From contig CACYYG010000015.1 in the NCBI GenBank assembly GCA_902778535.1, positions 49,489 through 113,488 of the forward strand: 64,000 bases of DNA, read 5' to 3'. The stretch is from an uncultured Prevotellaceae bacterium. GTDB taxonomy: Bacteria; Bacteroidota; Bacteroidia; Bacteroidales; Bacteroidaceae. Below, one piece after another: positions 34,569-43,392 of the stretch. Positions within the stretch are counted from its first letter, which is position 1, and every line of letters begins with the position of its first letter. The translations under genes were made by a program, and so were the position numbers. The notes under the pieces were generated by a model that was not told the DNA's origin, did not search any database, and saw nothing but the letters and a program-made list of their open reading frames with translations.

Positions 34569-35216
34569 TTATTTTTCTTCTAATTCTTCGAGGTGACGGA
34601 TGCGGGCCAGCACCTCGTCGGGTATTTTTGCAGGCAGATGCTCCGTAGGATCATAGAGCATAGCCGTGCAGATGCAGTATTTGCGGTCAGTGCGATGCAG
34701 CACGTCGACGTTGACGCAGCCCTCGCAACCGCGCCAGAATGCCTCGTCGTCGGTGAGGTCGGCGAAGGTGACGGGCTGATAGCCCAGTTCGGTGTTCATC
34801 TTCATCACGGCTGCACCGCTGGTCAGCGAAAAAATCTTGGCATGGGGCCAGCGTGTGCGTGCCAATGAGAACGTCATGTCCTTGATACGCTTGGCCACGT
34901 GATGGCCACGGAATTCGGGATGCACGATAAGACCGCTGGTGGTGACATACTGCTGCTGTTCCCAAGTCTCAATATAGCTGAAGCCAGCAAAACGTCCGTC
35001 CTTTGCAAGTGCGATGACGGCCTTTGCCTCCAGCATCTTCTTCGCCAGATACTCATGCGTTCGCTTGGCAATGCCTGTGCCGCGCACCTTTGCAGCCTCG
35101 GCGATGGTGTCGAGGATGGTGTCGACGTAAACCTCATGCTCGGGACCAGCCACCAGCACCTCAATCTCTTCTTCGGAGCCCTTGACGGGCAAGACCTCCT
35201 CTTCTTTCTTCTCCAT
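34569..35216 (-). CDS. GNAT-family N-acetyltransferase in the arginine operon
   Basis: 215 residues. A GNAT core runs from about residue 20 to 150, with the acetyl-CoA loop region GLIVHPEFRGHHVAKRIKDM (V-x-P-x-x-R-G-x-x-x-A pattern). Its place between argR and argG suggests it acylates glutamate as the first step of arginine synthesis, replacing a classical ArgA; that is inference. A C-terminal cysteine-containing region (CEGCVNVDVLHRTDRKYCICTAMLYDP, region only) is unlike minimal GNATs. Confidence 0.8.
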   Translation of the reverse strand: MEKKEEEVLPVKGSEEEIEVLVAGPEHEVYVDTILDTIAEAAKVRGTGIAKRTHEYLAKKMLEAKAVIALAKDGRFAGFSYIETWEQQQYVTTSGLIVHPEFRGHHVAKRIKDMTFSLARTRWPHAKIFSLTSGAAVMKMNTELGYQPVTFADLTDDEAFWRGCEGCVNVDVLHRTDRKYCICTAMLYDPTEHLPAKIPDEVLARIRHLEELEEK

Positions 35217-35267
35217 TATCTTATTGTCTAATTGTCAAAATGTCTGATTATTTAAAATGTCTATTAT

Positions 35268-35750
35268 CTATAGCGTCAGTGGCGGGCCAATGGCCTCGGT
35301 CAGCGCCTTTGTCACCTCCTGCGGACTGCATCCCTCGCGAATGACGATGAAGATGGTGTCGTCGCCGGCTATGGTACCCAGTACCTGCGGTATGTCGCTG
35401 CGGTCGATGTTCCATGCCAGCGCGCTGGCATAGCCCGGGCGTGTCTTGATGACGCCCATGTTGCCCGAGAAGTGGATGCTCAGGAAACCAGGCATCTGCA
35501 TCATCTCGCGCACCGTCGAAGCCGTGCTCACGCGCTTATACATCGTCTCATTGGGCAATACGTAGATATAGCTGCCGCCCAGCGTTGAGGCCTTTGCCAC
35601 CTTCAGCTGCTTCAGGTCGCGGCTAAGCGTAGCCTGCGTCACGCTGAACCCTTCGCGCTGCAAGGCACTCATCACTTCTTCCTGGCTGCCCAGTTGCTGG
35701 CTTGAGATAATCAGGCGCAAAGCCTCAAGCCTGCTATTCTTAGTTTTCAT
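35268..35750 (-). CDS. argR: Arginine repressor
   Basis: 160 residues. Winged-helix N-terminal domain ([38 protein letters not shown] is the recognition region) and C-terminal hexamerisation/arginine-binding domain ([16 protein letters not shown]). First gene of the run argR-acetyltransferase-argG-pspC-argC. A palindrome in its own leader (35755-35770) suggests that it regulates the whole operon including itself. Confidence 0.93.
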   Translation of the reverse strand: MKTKNSRLEALRLIISSQQLGSQEEVMSALQREGFSVTQATLSRDLKQLKVAKASTLGGSYIYVLPNETMYKRVSTASTVREMMQMPGFLSIHFSGNMGVIKTRPGYASALAWNIDRSDIPQVLGTIAGDDTIFIVIREGCSPQEVTKALTEAIGPPLTL

Positions 35751-35754
35751 GTTT

Positions 35755-35812
35755 TTGTATATTTATGCAAGTTTGGGCTGCAAAAGTACATATTTTTCTG
35801 CATACAACCAAA
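35755..35812 (-). promoter_or_regulatory. argR operon promoter with candidate ArgR operator
   Basis: On the minus strand TTTG (35809-35812) and TACTTTTG (35781-35788) are 20 bp apart, a textbook Bacteroidota promoter. Just downstream of the predicted start site, 35755-35770 is the near-palindrome TTGCATAAATATACAA, which resembles AT-rich ARG boxes. It lies 5 nt before the argR ATG. Confidence 0.6.
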
Positions 35813-35862
35813 TCTTCTTGCATATTTTTTCATTTTGCCGTAAAAAATATAGAAAAAGAGAG

Positions 35863-35890
35863 CGGCGCTTCCCGCAATAGGGAAGCGTCG
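35863..35890 (-). terminator. Terminator after the Ig-like surface protein
   Basis: CGGCGCTTCCC/GGGAAGCGTCG stem (35863-35873 with 35880-35890, one wobble) followed on the minus strand by CTCTTTTTC. Confidence 0.75.
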
Positions 35891-35924
35891 CCCGTGTGTC
35901 TTTTTGATTAGATTTAAGTGTTGA

Positions 35925-37196
35925 TTACTTCAGTATGACCTTCTTGCCATTGATGATGTACAGGCCCTTGGTGGGCTGCATCACCTGCTGGCCTTGCAGG
36001 TTGTAGATAACACCCTGCTCGCTGGCAGCCTTCACGCTGCTGATGGCAGTAGGAGTGCTTCTGGAAATGACCTTGCCGTTCTGAGCCATCTCAGGAATTG
36101 TGACATTGTTTTTGTCGATATACTTCTGCAGCAGACCGCGCACTGTGACCTTCTCACCTACGGAGATGGGAGTATCATCAGTGGTGAATTCCTTGCCTTC
36201 AGCGTTCTTGGCACGGAATATCTGCAGAACATTGGTGGTATTACCAGCCTCGTCGCTAATATCAAAGGTGGCATTGCCATAGCCGTCGGGCTTCGGCGAC
36301 CACTCGATAACATTCACGACATATCCCTCAACCTCGTATTCCTCCTTGGTCTTAGCGCCATCCTCAAGGCCTGCGATGATTTCAAGAGCCTTGGCAACGT
36401 TGATGGTAGTTTCTGGCTGTGGGTCGTCGCCTTGTTTCTCCTTCACGGTGAGGGTGTACTGTGCATGTCCAGCCTCAAACTCTGCCGTCTCAGCCGACTC
36501 GGCAGTGATGATGGTCGTGCCTGCTGCCACAAGGGTGATGACGCCCTCTGCATCGATAGTAGCTACGCTGGTCTCGGAACTGCTGTAGGTCACTGCAAGT
36601 CCGTTTTCATTCTTCAGTGTGGGGAAGGCGTTGTCGTCGGCACCAAGTGTAACCGTTCTGGAAGACGTGCCCCACGACAAGCCAGCAGCTTTCTTTGCCT
36701 CGCCCTGATAGAGCTCGATGTTGTCGAGTCGGCAGTTGGCAGTAAGCGCGTTCTCGAAGGTAATCTTGATGGTACCCGAAGCGCCAGTGATGGCATATAA
36801 GTAATCATTGCCAGTACCAGTATTCTCGCCTACGGTAGCGCCCTCGGCTGTGATGGTTATGTTTTTGTTGCACTTGAACTTCAGTGACATGTCGCCGCTC
36901 TTGCCACCCAGGTCAATGGTAGCGGTGAAGGTGCCGCCATTCTTGGCAATCAGCAATTCGGGAGCCTCGCCACCAGCCAGAGCCTCAGCATAAACGCCCG
37001 TACCTCCCTTGTAGGTGCCGTCGTCCTTGAAGGTCGTACCAGTGAATGTATAGTTGCTGTTAATACCGTTAGGGTCAACTTTCACATGGTCTGCCCATCC
37101 TGCCCAGTCTTCCGACCAGATAACGTCCTCGGCCATAGCCGTCATGCCGAACATCATCAGCACGGCAGTAAATAGATAGCGTAAATTTTTCTTCAT
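35925..37196 (-). CDS. Secreted surface protein with Ig-like (Big_2) and OB-fold-like domains
   Basis: 423 residues, function unknown. Signal peptide 1-22 (ending AMAE). Residues about 25-165 look like a beta-sandwich (galactose-binding-like: YTFTGTTFKDDGTY, KITFENALTANCRLDNIELY). About 170-255 is a bacterial Ig-like Big_2 domain (VTYSSSETSVATIDAEGVITLVAAGTTIITA, region). About 265-375 resembles the OB-fold module often seen in Bacteroidales surface proteins (INVAKALEIIAGLEDGAKT...YVVNVIEW). The C-terminus NLQGQQVMQPTKGLYIINGK is a Por-type tail. Single gene with its own promoter and terminator. Confidence 0.8.
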   Translation of the reverse strand: MKKNLRYLFTAVLMMFGMTAMAEDVIWSEDWAGWADHVKVDPNGINSNYTFTGTTFKDDGTYKGGTGVYAEALAGGEAPELLIAKNGGTFTATIDLGGKSGDMSLKFKCNKNITITAEGATVGENTGTGNDYLYAITGASGTIKITFENALTANCRLDNIELYQGEAKKAAGLSWGTSSRTVTLGADDNAFPTLKNENGLAVTYSSSETSVATIDAEGVITLVAAGTTIITAESAETAEFEAGHAQYTLTVKEKQGDDPQPETTINVAKALEIIAGLEDGAKTKEEYEVEGYVVNVIEWSPKPDGYGNATFDISDEAGNTTNVLQIFRAKNAEGKEFTTDDTPISVGEKVTVRGLLQKYIDKNNVTIPEMAQNGKVISRSTPTAISSVKAASEQGVIYNLQGQQVMQPTKGLYIINGKKVILK

Positions 37197-37236
37197 AAGC
37201 TTAAATTTTAAAGTTAATAATGTTAGATAATTGCTG

Positions 37237-37244
37237 CAAAGTTA
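37237..37244 (-). promoter_or_regulatory. -7 box for the Ig-like surface protein
   Basis: On the minus strand TAACTTTG, 41 nt before the start at 37196. Confidence 0.5.
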
Positions 37245-37318
37245 AGCCTTATTTTTGGTTTTAACAAATTTTTTGGAGATTATTTACACAAAATTTTTTT
37301 TGGAAGGCTATGCAGCTC

Positions 37319-38827
37319 TTACCATCCCAGCACCCAGCGGCTGTCTGAGTACCTTCCGATGAGCTGTGCGTCACCGATGGGGTTGAGCTGGCGCATCAGC
37401 GGATTTCTGCTGGAGATGTCTGCTGGCTGGCCGTCCACAAGGTGACTGTTGAACTCAAGAATAGTAGCTGTCTTGGCACTGTCGTCTATGATTCCCCAGC
37501 CGCAGGCAGGAATGTTTTCTAATGTGCAGTTCAGCAGTACACACTCTGCGTGAGGATAATTCTTTCCCTTGTTGTCAGGCAAGCGGCCTATTTCGGCATG
37601 GTCAGACAATCCCTTCAGATGGCAGTCGACGAACACGTTGCCGTGATTCTCTTCTGTGTTACGAATCCACATGAAAGCCCCATAGCTGGTGATGGTGCAG
37701 TGGTTGAAGAACGACGGTCCGCGTCCTAAGATGGTGTCGCCTCCGCCGTCTATGCGACAGTTCATCCAGTAGCAGCTGCCGTTGGCTTGCAAGGCATCAC
37801 CGTCGCCGACGATGTGTACATTCTCAAAGTAGTTGCGCTCTCCATTCACCAACAGCCCTTCTGCCTGTCCCTTGCAGTCGGTCTTCAGCGTCAGGTTGCG
37901 CAGCGTCATATCGCTGCAGTTGTCTACGGCAAAGGCGGCACGACGCGAAGGAAAAGTCCCCTTTACTTCATTGGTCTTGATGTCGGCAGGGTGGGGGTTG
38001 AATACCTCGTTGTTGGGGTAATGAATCAGCACGCCGTCACGTGACTCACCCTCGATGGTGACAAACCGCTTGTTGCGGAAATACACCAGTTCCTCATAGT
38101 CGCCGTTCTTCACCAGCACCCGATAGCCGTCCTGTGCCCTGTCAATGGAATCAGGTATGAAGTCCATCGCTCCCTGAACGGTTGAGAAGTCGCCAGTGCC
38201 GTCGGCCGATACCGTCAGCAGTCGCCGGTTGCTGTCGGGAGCTTTTTCTTTCGTGCGGAACGTCCAGCTCTTTTTCCCCTTGATGCCCTTGAAGCCACTG
38301 ATGACACCTTTGTCAACAGTGACATAATACTCATGGCCATACTCCAGCATGTTGTGATGCAGATAAATGGTCAGTTGCTTGCCGTGGACAATGATGGGAT
38401 AGAAGTGGAAACCGTCGGAGAAGCCTCCGATGATGTCAAGCTGATAGCGGCTTGTGTCCCAGGCGTTTACGCCAGACGGCGTGCCAGCCTTGGTGTTGCG
38501 GTTGGTGATGACCTGCGACTTATAAATATAAGGTACAGGCGTGTATTGTGCTGCAGGGTTCTTCGGCTGACCCTCTGTAGGCCCGGCGGGAATGTTCATG
38601 TCAAGACGGTCGACTAGTTTTCCCGTTTTCCTGTCATAGACAGAAATAAACCCTTGCTGGCCAATGACGGCGTCTTCAGCCATTGTCAGCACAAGATGAG
38701 TGTCAATGTTCACACCTGTCGCACCGTTCTCAGGGAACATCATGCTGACCGTATTCTCTGCCTGGCAAAAACATGCTGTGCCTGCCAATATGGCCAATGT
38801 GAGCAATGTCTTCATTTTCATCATCAT
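37319..38827 (-). CDS. Secreted pectinesterase with N-terminal Ig-like domain
   Basis: 502 residues from the ATG at 38827. Signal peptide to about residue 22 (FCQAE). Residues about 25-190 contain a Big_5-like domain (MMFPENGATGVNIDTHLVLTM) and a linker. Residues about 205-500 are the right-handed beta-helix pectin methylesterase fold: TVSADGTGDFSTVQGAMDFIP, GDGDALQANGSCYW in place of the GQDTL motif, and GGGDTILGRG in place of DFIFG. It would remove methyl esters from homogalacturonan. Motifs are divergent, so activity is likely but not certain. Last gene of the CDF-ridA-thioredoxin run, 13 nt after the thioredoxin-like gene. Confidence 0.85.
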   Translation of the reverse strand: MMMKMKTLLTLAILAGTACFCQAENTVSMMFPENGATGVNIDTHLVLTMAEDAVIGQQGFISVYDRKTGKLVDRLDMNIPAGPTEGQPKNPAAQYTPVPYIYKSQVITNRNTKAGTPSGVNAWDTSRYQLDIIGGFSDGFHFYPIIVHGKQLTIYLHHNMLEYGHEYYVTVDKGVISGFKGIKGKKSWTFRTKEKAPDSNRRLLTVSADGTGDFSTVQGAMDFIPDSIDRAQDGYRVLVKNGDYEELVYFRNKRFVTIEGESRDGVLIHYPNNEVFNPHPADIKTNEVKGTFPSRRAAFAVDNCSDMTLRNLTLKTDCKGQAEGLLVNGERNYFENVHIVGDGDALQANGSCYWMNCRIDGGGDTILGRGPSFFNHCTITSYGAFMWIRNTEENHGNVFVDCHLKGLSDHAEIGRLPDNKGKNYPHAECVLLNCTLENIPACGWGIIDDSAKTATILEFNSHLVDGQPADISSRNPLMRQLNPIGDAQLIGRYSDSRWVLGW

Positions 38828-38840
38828 CAATGTCAATCGC

Positions 38841-39341
38841 TTAATTCTTTACGGCTTTGGGTGTCCAGTTCTTGAAGAAACGCAGCACTTTCTCCTGATG
38901 ATAGCCCTGTCCCTCCTCCAGGAAACTTGAATCCTGAATATGTATGACCTTGCCATCTTCATCCAACACAACGAACACGGGGAAACCGAAACGGCCGCAA
39001 TTGTCAAGCCGTTTCATCAATGCTGCTGCCTGTCGGGCATTGGCCTCTCCCTCTGATTTGCGCGGATTGTAGTTCACATGGATATACTCAAAGTTCTCGT
39101 CAATGATTTTACTGATTGTAGTGTCATTCGTGATGAAGTCGGCAAAGCGCAAGCACCAGGGGCACCAGTTGCCACCCACCTGACAGATGACGAACTTTCC
39201 TTCGGTCTTTGCTTTGGCGAGAGCCTGGTCTATTTGCTCCATGGGATTGATGTCTTCATTATAAACCTTCTTCAGTGCCGTCTGAGCGTTTACGGTCAGG
39301 GCAAAGAAGGTCGTCAGAAACAGGAATAACTTCTTTCTCAT
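38841..39341 (-). CDS. Secreted thioredoxin-like protein (C-P-W-C)
   Basis: 166 residues with a signal peptide (1-19, ending TVNA). Thioredoxin fold with N-W-C-P-W-C at about residues 58-63 and the cis-Pro in FGFPVFVV. The C-P-W-C active site and the lipoprotein-free leader suggest a periplasmic reductase or isomerase. Its start overlaps the RidA stop by four bases (ATGA). Confidence 0.88.
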   Translation of the reverse strand: MRKKLFLFLTTFFALTVNAQTALKKVYNEDINPMEQIDQALAKAKTEGKFVICQVGGNWCPWCLRFADFITNDTTISKIIDENFEYIHVNYNPRKSEGEANARQAAALMKRLDNCGRFGFPVFVVLDEDGKVIHIQDSSFLEEGQGYHQEKVLRFFKNWTPKAVKN

Positions 39342-39712
39342 ATCTCTGCAACAACTTCAATTTCTACCAATGCTCCCTTTGGCAATGTCTTGACGGCAAC
39401 GGCCGACCTGGCAGGGAAAGGCTCTGCAAAGAACTCTGCATAGACTGCGTTCATGTCGGCAAAGTCGTTCATGTCGGCCATGAACACGGTTGTCTTTACG
39501 ACATGGCCCATTGTCAGTCCGGCTTCTTCAAGAATAGCCTTCACGTTCAGTAGTGACTGACGGGCTTGTGCCTGGATGCCGCCCTCAACGATCATTCCGG
39601 TTGCAGGGTCGATGGGAATCTGGCCAGAGGTATAGACAAGATTGCCTACTTTGATTGCCTGGCTATAAGGGCCGATGGCTGATGGTGCTTTTTTTGTACT
39701 TATTACTTTCAT
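39338..39712 (-). CDS. ridA: RidA family enamine/imine deaminase
   Basis: 124 residues, normal size. [23 protein letters not shown] is the family start and [21 protein letters not shown] the C-terminal signature with the substrate-binding Arg. RidA hydrolyses reactive 2-aminoacrylate-type intermediates from PLP enzymes. Between the CDF transporter (27-nt gap) and thioredoxin-like gene. Confidence 0.94.
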   Translation of the reverse strand: MKVISTKKAPSAIGPYSQAIKVGNLVYTSGQIPIDPATGMIVEGGIQAQARQSLLNVKAILEEAGLTMGHVVKTTVFMADMNDFADMNAVYAEFFAEPFPARSAVAVKTLPKGALVEIEVVAEI

Positions 39713-39739
39713 AGTTAATCGTTTATTAGTTGGTTTTGC

Positions 39740-40843
39740 TTATTCGCTGTAGTTATGGTCAATCACAACGGTCACTTCTTCGCCTGGAACAAGTGCTTTT
39801 ATTTCATCCGTCAGTTGTGAGCTCAGGGCAGCCTCGTCGTGTACTGAAATGTCGGGAACGACATCGACTGAGATTCGATGCTCTTTCTCAAAGTAGTAGA
39901 ACCCGTGCACTTGCAGAATCTCCTTGTGTCGGGCCAATGTCTGCATCACTGCGTTTTGCAGTTCTGCCCTCTTGTTCTCCCCGGTGGCAATGGAATACAC
40001 GCCGACGGTCATGATAATTCCGTGACGCTCATACATCTGCTCGGATATGCGTCGGGTCAAGCCGTGAATCTCATGCGCATCCATTGTGTCATAGACATTC
40101 ACATGCAGCGAGCCTATCAATACGTTGGGCCCGTAGTTGTGCAGGATAATGTCGAACACACCGTGTACACCCTCAAAACTGAGCACCTCCTGCTTGATGT
40201 CACGAAGCAAATCCTGGGAAATCCTTGCGCCAAGCAGTTCGTTGACGGGTGAAGCCAGCATTTCAATGCCTGCCTTGATGATTACGATTGAAATGAGTGC
40301 GCCCAGAATACCGTCGAGCGACACATGCCAGAGAAGCATGACTCCTGCCGACACCAGAGTAGCCAGCGTAATAACAGCATCGAAGAGGGCGTCAGAGCCG
40401 GAGGCTATCAGGGCGTCGCTCTTCAGCTGTTCGCCTTGTTTCTTCACATACTGGCCAAGCACCAGTTTCACCACGATAGCCACCACAATGACAATCAGCG
40501 TGACCGTCGTATACTCAGGTTCCGTCGGCTCAAAAATCTTCTTCACCGATTCTATCAGCGAGGTAATGCCGGCCGACAGGACAATGACTGCAATGATGAT
40601 GGCACTGAAATATTCCACGCGCCCGAAGCCGAAGGGATGCTTACGGTCGGCAGGACGCTCAGAGAGTTTTGTGCCGATGATGGTAATGACACTCGACAGC
40701 GCATCACTCAGGTTGTTGACCGCATCCATCACGATAGCGACAGAGCTGGCCAATATGCCCACCACTGCCTTGAACACCGCCAATAACACATTGGCGACGA
40801 TGCCGATGATGCTGGTACGGATTATTTTCTGTGAACGGTTCAT
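39740..40843 (-). CDS. Cation diffusion facilitator transporter
   Basis: 367 residues. About six membrane helices (10-30, 34-54, 80-100, 115-135, 160-180, 185-205) then a cytosolic domain with the ferredoxin-like fold (about 215-300) and an extra C-terminal domain. The helix-2 metal site reads D40-x-x-N43-x-x-x-D47 where zinc exporters have H-x-x-x-D; helix 5 keeps H-x-x-x-D (HVSLD). This suggests divalent metal efflux with possibly non-zinc preference (Mn, Fe or Co). First gene of the four-gene run ending in pectinesterase. Confidence 0.9.
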   Translation of the reverse strand: MNRSQKIIRTSIIGIVANVLLAVFKAVVGILASSVAIVMDAVNNLSDALSSVITIIGTKLSERPADRKHPFGFGRVEYFSAIIIAVIVLSAGITSLIESVKKIFEPTEPEYTTVTLIVIVVAIVVKLVLGQYVKKQGEQLKSDALIASGSDALFDAVITLATLVSAGVMLLWHVSLDGILGALISIVIIKAGIEMLASPVNELLGARISQDLLRDIKQEVLSFEGVHGVFDIILHNYGPNVLIGSLHVNVYDTMDAHEIHGLTRRISEQMYERHGIIMTVGVYSIATGENKRAELQNAVMQTLARHKEILQVHGFYYFEKEHRISVDVVPDISVHDEAALSSQLTDEIKALVPGEEVTVVIDHNYSE

Positions 40844-40898
40844 GTCTGATATTTTCTGAAGTTACACCTTTTAGTAAAGGCAAAAAAGAAAAACGCCG

Positions 40899-40906
40899 CA
40901 AAATTA
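40899..40906 (-). promoter_or_regulatory. -7 box for the CDF-ridA-thioredoxin-pectinesterase run
   Basis: On the minus strand TAATTTTG, 56 nt before the CDF start; GTTG about 18 bp further upstream. Confidence 0.55.
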
Positions 40907-41057
40907 CTAAAAAATGCTCAAAAACAACCGTAAGGAAGGCAAAAATGTTTTTTTTTCGCGCCTTTATTGACTGTAAATGATGTGCTTATTGTAGGGCATG
41001 ATGCTACCAAGCGTCACGGTGGGTGGGATATGTAATACCGTTCCATCTTCTTTTTAT

Positions 41058-41496
41058 GACCACTATCTTGTAAAGAAAATTTATTCCGATTTCTTTACAA
41101 ATGAAATTCGTGAAATAGAAGCGGGAAGGCAGTGTTTTACGCTCTGTCGTCCATCGGACAAGCATGAACGTGGCCAAAAAACTGCACACCCGTATGGGCT
41201 TTGTGCAGCTTTTCAGCCTCTGAAAGGGCCAATTTTTGCTCCAGAACGGCTTACTTTTGCTCAAAAAGAGGCTCCGCGTGAAAAAAAGGCATTGACTTTT
41301 TTTCATGGGGATATACCTTTTTGAAAACGTGGATGCTCCCGATGAACGGGAATATGAGCTAAGTGTCTGCCAGTCAGCAGGATAGCCAACCCCTCTCATT
41401 TTCGCGTTTTTTTCAGCAAATTATCCTGTCTTGAATTCTGAGCCATTCTCAGCCTCGCAAAACCCTGTTTTTTCGCCTGTTTTGTAAAAATTTTTT
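41058..41496 (+). repeat. Dispersed ~420-bp intergenic repeat, copy C (most complete)
   Basis: Holds all segments seen in copies A and B: 5' stem-loop GTAAAGAAA/TTTCTTTAC, GAAATTCGTGAAATAGAAGC, CTTTTCAGCCTCTGAAAGGG, CCAGAACGGCTTAC, CCGCGTGAAAAAAA hairpin region, GATGCTCCCGATGAACGGG, CTCATTTTCGCG and the terminal TTTTGTAAAAATTTTTT. The 795-nt gap (40844-41638) otherwise holds only the two flanking promoters. Confidence 0.88.
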
Positions 41497-41579
41497 CAAC
41501 CTGCGTCACCTGAAATCGTAGCCTCCTGCTTGATGTCAGGAAGCTGAGGCTGAATTGTTCTGAATAATTGTTAATTTAT

Positions 41580-41610
41580 TTTGCATTTTGTGTAAAAAGT
41601 ATTATCTTTG
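41580..41610 (+). promoter_or_regulatory. Promoter of the lactate/glycolate locus
   Basis: TTTG 41580-41583 and TATCTTTG 41603-41610, 19 bp apart, 29 nt before the permease ATG. Confidence 0.65.
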
Positions 41611-41638
41611 TCATCTGAATTGTAAAAACCTAAATACT

Positions 41639-43243
41639 ATGTCTGCCCTAGTTTCCGCTATCCCAATCCTTCTGCTTATTGTGCTGATGATGGGATTTAA
41701 AGTGTCTGGCTATAAGAGTGCAATTGTTACACTTGTAGTCACGGTCCTGCTGGCGCTGTTTGCTGTTCCTGCCATGGGCATTATGCCCGAAAAGTTTGCA
41801 GACGTTTCCATCTATGGCATCACCGTCTGGTCGGTGGTCGAAGGGCTGTTGAAGGCCTGCTTCCCCATCATCCTGATTATTATCTGCGCCATCTTCAGCT
41901 ACAATATTCTTTGTGAAACGAAAGAGATTGAAACCATCAAGACACAGTTCATCCAGATGACCTCCGACAAGGGGCTGCTGGTGTTGCTGCTGACGTGGGG
42001 CCTGGGCGGCGTGCTCGAGGGCATGGCTGGCTTCGGAACGGCTGTGGCCATCCCGGCTGCCATCCTCATCAGTCTGGGGTTCAAGCCGATGTTCTCGGCC
42101 GTCATCTGTCTGGTGGCGAATACGGTAGCTGTAGGCTTCGGCGCCGTGGGCTTGCCTGCCACCACACTGGCCAACCAGGTGGCAGCCAGTGGCGTGGCAT
42201 CGCCCGAGGAGCTCTGCGAGGTGGCCACATTTATTATATTGCAGCTTGCGCTGATGTTCTATATCACGCCGTTCCTCATCCTGATGATGACCGACCGCAA
42301 GAAGATTCTGAAGAACATCACCATCGCGCTGTTTGTGGGCACCTTCTCCATCATCGTGCAGTTCTGCTGTGCCCATTTCATCGGCCCTGAGACGCCAGCC
42401 ATCCTCGGAAGCGTGGCCGCCATCTGTGCCATGCTCATCTACAACAAGCTGTTCATTAAGGATGAGAATCCGGCTGACGAGGTGACTGTGGAGCGTAAGA
42501 AGTTCGGCCTCACGAAAACGCTCAAGGCTTGGAGCGTCTACGGACTCATTATCTTCTTCATCCTGATTTCAAGCAAGATAGTGCCGCCTGTGAACGAACT
42601 GCTGAACAGCACGCTGGTGACGAAGTTTGATCTGCCCGTCACAGGCAATGCCTTTAAGTTCGGCTGGCTGTCTAATGCCGGTCTGATGATTTTCCTCGGT
42701 GCCGTCATCGGCGGTCTGATTCAGGGTTTGAGCTTCGGAAAACTGTTGAGACTGCTGGCCAAGACCACACTGCACCTGCAGAAGACCGTGGTCACCATCT
42801 GCTGCCTCGTGGCAATGGCTATGCTGATGAACAACACGGGCATGACGAACGATATTGCCAAGGGTCTTGTGCAGCTCACCGGCGCAGTGTTCCCGTTCTT
42901 TGCACCGCTCATCGGCTCTATCGGCACCTTCGTAACAGGCTCGGCCACCAATGCCAACATCCTCTTCGGCAAGCTGCAGGCCACAGCCGCCGGCGACCTG
43001 GGCTTAGTGAATCAGGGTACGTTCTTCGGCGTCAGCGGCAATGAGACCAACTGGCTGGCTGCTGCCAACTGCGCCGGCTCGGAGGGCGGCAAGCTGCTCT
43101 CGCCACAGAGCATTGCCATTGCCACCGCTGCCTGCAATATGGAGGGGCAGGACGGCGACATTATGCGCAAGACCATGCCCTTCGCCATTTTCTGGATTCT
43201 GATGAACGGTCTGATGGTGTTCCTCGGACTGCACGTGTTCTGA
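41639..43243 (+). CDS. L-lactate/glycolate permease, LctP family
   Basis: 534 residues from ATG 41639; an earlier in-frame start at 41588 lies before the -7 box and is rejected. About 12 to 14 membrane helices. LctP family signatures include EGMAGFGTAVAIPAAILISLGF and GSATNANILFGKLQ with NETNWLAAANCAGSEGGKLLSPQSIAIA (regions). Members (LldP, GlcA, LutP) import L-lactate, D-lactate and glycolate with protons. First gene of the locus that runs to 50894. Confidence 0.94.
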   Translation: MSALVSAIPILLLIVLMMGFKVSGYKSAIVTLVVTVLLALFAVPAMGIMPEKFADVSIYGITVWSVVEGLLKACFPIILIIICAIFSYNILCETKEIETIKTQFIQMTSDKGLLVLLLTWGLGGVLEGMAGFGTAVAIPAAILISLGFKPMFSAVICLVANTVAVGFGAVGLPATTLANQVAASGVASPEELCEVATFIILQLALMFYITPFLILMMTDRKKILKNITIALFVGTFSIIVQFCCAHFIGPETPAILGSVAAICAMLIYNKLFIKDENPADEVTVERKKFGLTKTLKAWSVYGLIIFFILISSKIVPPVNELLNSTLVTKFDLPVTGNAFKFGWLSNAGLMIFLGAVIGGLIQGLSFGKLLRLLAKTTLHLQKTVVTICCLVAMAMLMNNTGMTNDIAKGLVQLTGAVFPFFAPLIGSIGTFVTGSATNANILFGKLQATAAGDLGLVNQGTFFGVSGNETNWLAAANCAGSEGGKLLSPQSIAIATAACNMEGQDGDIMRKTMPFAIFWILMNGLMVFLGLHVF

Positions 43244-43245
43244 GT

Positions 43246-43385
43246 TATGAATTAAGAATTTAGAATTAAGAATTAAGAGGTATCGGCTTCGCCGAGTAAG
43301 AATTTAGAATTAAGAATTTAGAATTAAGAATTAAGAATTAAGAAGTTTCGGTTGCGCCGAGTAAGAATGATGAATTAAGAGCTAT
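43246..43385 (+). repeat. AATTAAG-type low-complexity repeat with two small hairpins
   Basis: Many GAATTAAGAATTTA units with two copies of a hairpin segment: AAGAGGTATCGGCTTCGCCG (from about 43276) and AAGAAGTTTCGGTTGCGCCG (from about 43340), each followed by AGTAAGAAT. It fills the gap between permease and oxidase genes. Confidence 0.8.
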
Positions 43386-43392
43386 TCGCTGT

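Noticed and set aside
40998-41324. Plus-strand open frame inside repeat copy C
   Set aside because: The corresponding frame is partly open in copy A but stopped by TGA in copy B, so it is not conserved as a coding region.
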